Origin: Acidimicrobiia bacterium
Lineage (GTDB): Bacteria; Actinomycetota; Acidimicrobiia; IMCC26256; BP-133
Length of the DNA stretch: 5,687 nt
Direction: 5' to 3'
NCBI GenBank assembly: GCA_025923175.1
Contig: JAICGL010000291.1
Span: 1 to 5,687, forward strand
In this document: in pieces, positions 5,172 through 5,687 of the stretch
Numbering within the stretch: position 1 is the stretch's first letter
How the letters are laid out: each line of letters starts with the position of its first letter
The notes under the pieces: model-generated
Databases searched by the model: none
Told to the model about the DNA's origin: nothing
What the model saw: only the letters and a program-made list of their open reading frames with translations
Position numbers and translations under genes: made by a program

Positions 5172-5687
5172 ATGGCGACGATCACGCGCGTGCTCGATCC
5201 CGAACCTGTCCGCAGCTTCGAGGCCTATTGCAACGCCGGCGGAGGCCGGGGCCTCGAGGCAGCCCGCAAGCTCGGTCCGGAGGCCACGATCCAGGAGATC
5301 GAAGCCTCCGGCCTGCGCGGCCGGGGCGGTGCCGGCTTCCCCACCGGCCGCAAATGGGCGACGGTCGCCGCGAACGATTCGGCCCAAACGCGGCCCTCCG
5401 TCGTCGTCAACGCGTCCGAAGGCGAGCCAGGGTCGTTCAAGGACCGGATGCTCCTGCGCCGCAATCCCTACCGAATCATCGAAGGGGCGATCATCGCCGC
5501 CGAAGCCGTCGACGCCGAGCGGATCGTCTTCGCGCTCAAGGCGACGTTCCGTCCTGAACTGGAGCGGCTCCGTACCGCCCTGGCCGAGGTGGAGCACGCC
5601 GGGTGGACCGACCGTGACCTGATCGTCTGCGAGGGCCCGTCCGAATATCTGTACGGGGAGGAGACCGCGCTCCTCGAGGTGGTCTCC
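5172..5687 (+). CDS. NuoF-like NADH-binding flavoprotein subunit, N-terminal part (cut by window edge)
   Basis: The first 172 codons are present, with no stop before the right edge. Motifs of the complex I 51-kDa/NuoF family appear in order: GLRGRGGAGFPTGRKW (about 47-62), the FMN-binding glycine-rich loop with its Lys; VVVNASEGEPGSFKDR (about 77-92), matching the N-x-x-E-x-E-P-G nucleotide-site segment; and YLYGEETALLEVV (about 159-171). NuoF-type proteins take hydride from NADH onto FMN and pass electrons to iron-sulfur clusters; the C-terminal 4Fe-4S cysteines would lie beyond the window. No other nuo gene is visible, and the wording EGPSEYLYGEETALLEVV looks more like a stand-alone actinobacterial NuoF-like protein than canonical complex I. 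A subunit of an NAD-dependent formate dehydrogenase or hydrogenase is also possible. ATG 5172 is chosen because it has in-frame coding and the spaced -10-like box; no ribosome site is seen. Confidence 0.88.
   Translation, partial: MATITRVLDPEPVRSFEAYCNAGGGRGLEAARKLGPEATIQEIEASGLRGRGGAGFPTGRKWATVAANDSAQTRPSVVVNASEGEPGSFKDRMLLRRNPYRIIEGAIIAAEAVDAERIVFALKATFRPELERLRTALAEVEHAGWTDRDLIVCEGPSEYLYGEETALLEVVS

Noticed and set aside
4813..5622. 269-codon plus-strand open frame
   Set aside because: It runs through the antisense of the small acidic gene and a wrong frame of the NuoF-like gene; the product is a Ser/Arg/Pro-rich shadow.

Overview
The window is about 70% G+C throughout. It uses GTG and TTG start codons, has few strong Shine-Dalgarno sites, and carries TANNNT-like -10 boxes directly before start codons. 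It encodes a DrrA-type ABC exporter, a Thr/Pro-linked DUF3048 lipoprotein and an actinobacterial-looking NuoF-like flavoprotein. Together these suggest a high-GC actinobacterium, most likely an uncultured Acidimicrobiia-like lineage. This taxonomic call is inference from gene style; there is no rRNA or other marker here.

Left part (1-1205, minus strand): the start of an ABC-2 membrane permease, cut by the window edge, lies downstream of and translationally coupled to its DrrA-like ATP-binding subunit. The two form one exporter operon. Divergent from it, across about 100 bp, is a secreted or lipoprotein DUF3048 (YerB-like) protein on the plus strand (1310-2521).

Middle part (2522-3659): the gap after the DUF3048 gene holds two copies of a 45-bp palindromic element, 71 bp apart, each able to fold into a 16-bp hairpin with the same single G.G mismatch. 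The second copy runs into the start of a peptidase-M19 (renal/membrane dipeptidase-like) gene. That gene has substitutions at two expected metal-ligand positions and an in-frame hexanucleotide microsatellite.

Right part (3656-5687): a PaO-like Rieske non-heme iron oxygenase on the minus strand converges on the M19 gene, and the two stop codons share one CTAG. Upstream of the oxygenase lies a 60-residue very acidic hydrophilic protein (minus strand) of unknown function with the best Shine-Dalgarno in the window. Divergent from it is the first 172 codons of a NuoF-like FMN/NADH-binding protein (plus strand), running off the right edge. The oxygenase and NuoF-like genes have almost the same 11-12 bp sequence just before their starts, consistent with leaderless promoters of one type.

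Apart from the exporter pair, the genes are single transcription units with no obvious common pathway. No CRISPR array, tRNA, rRNA, transposase or phage gene is visible. The least explained parts are the tandem palindromes, the M19 active-site changes and the small acidic protein.
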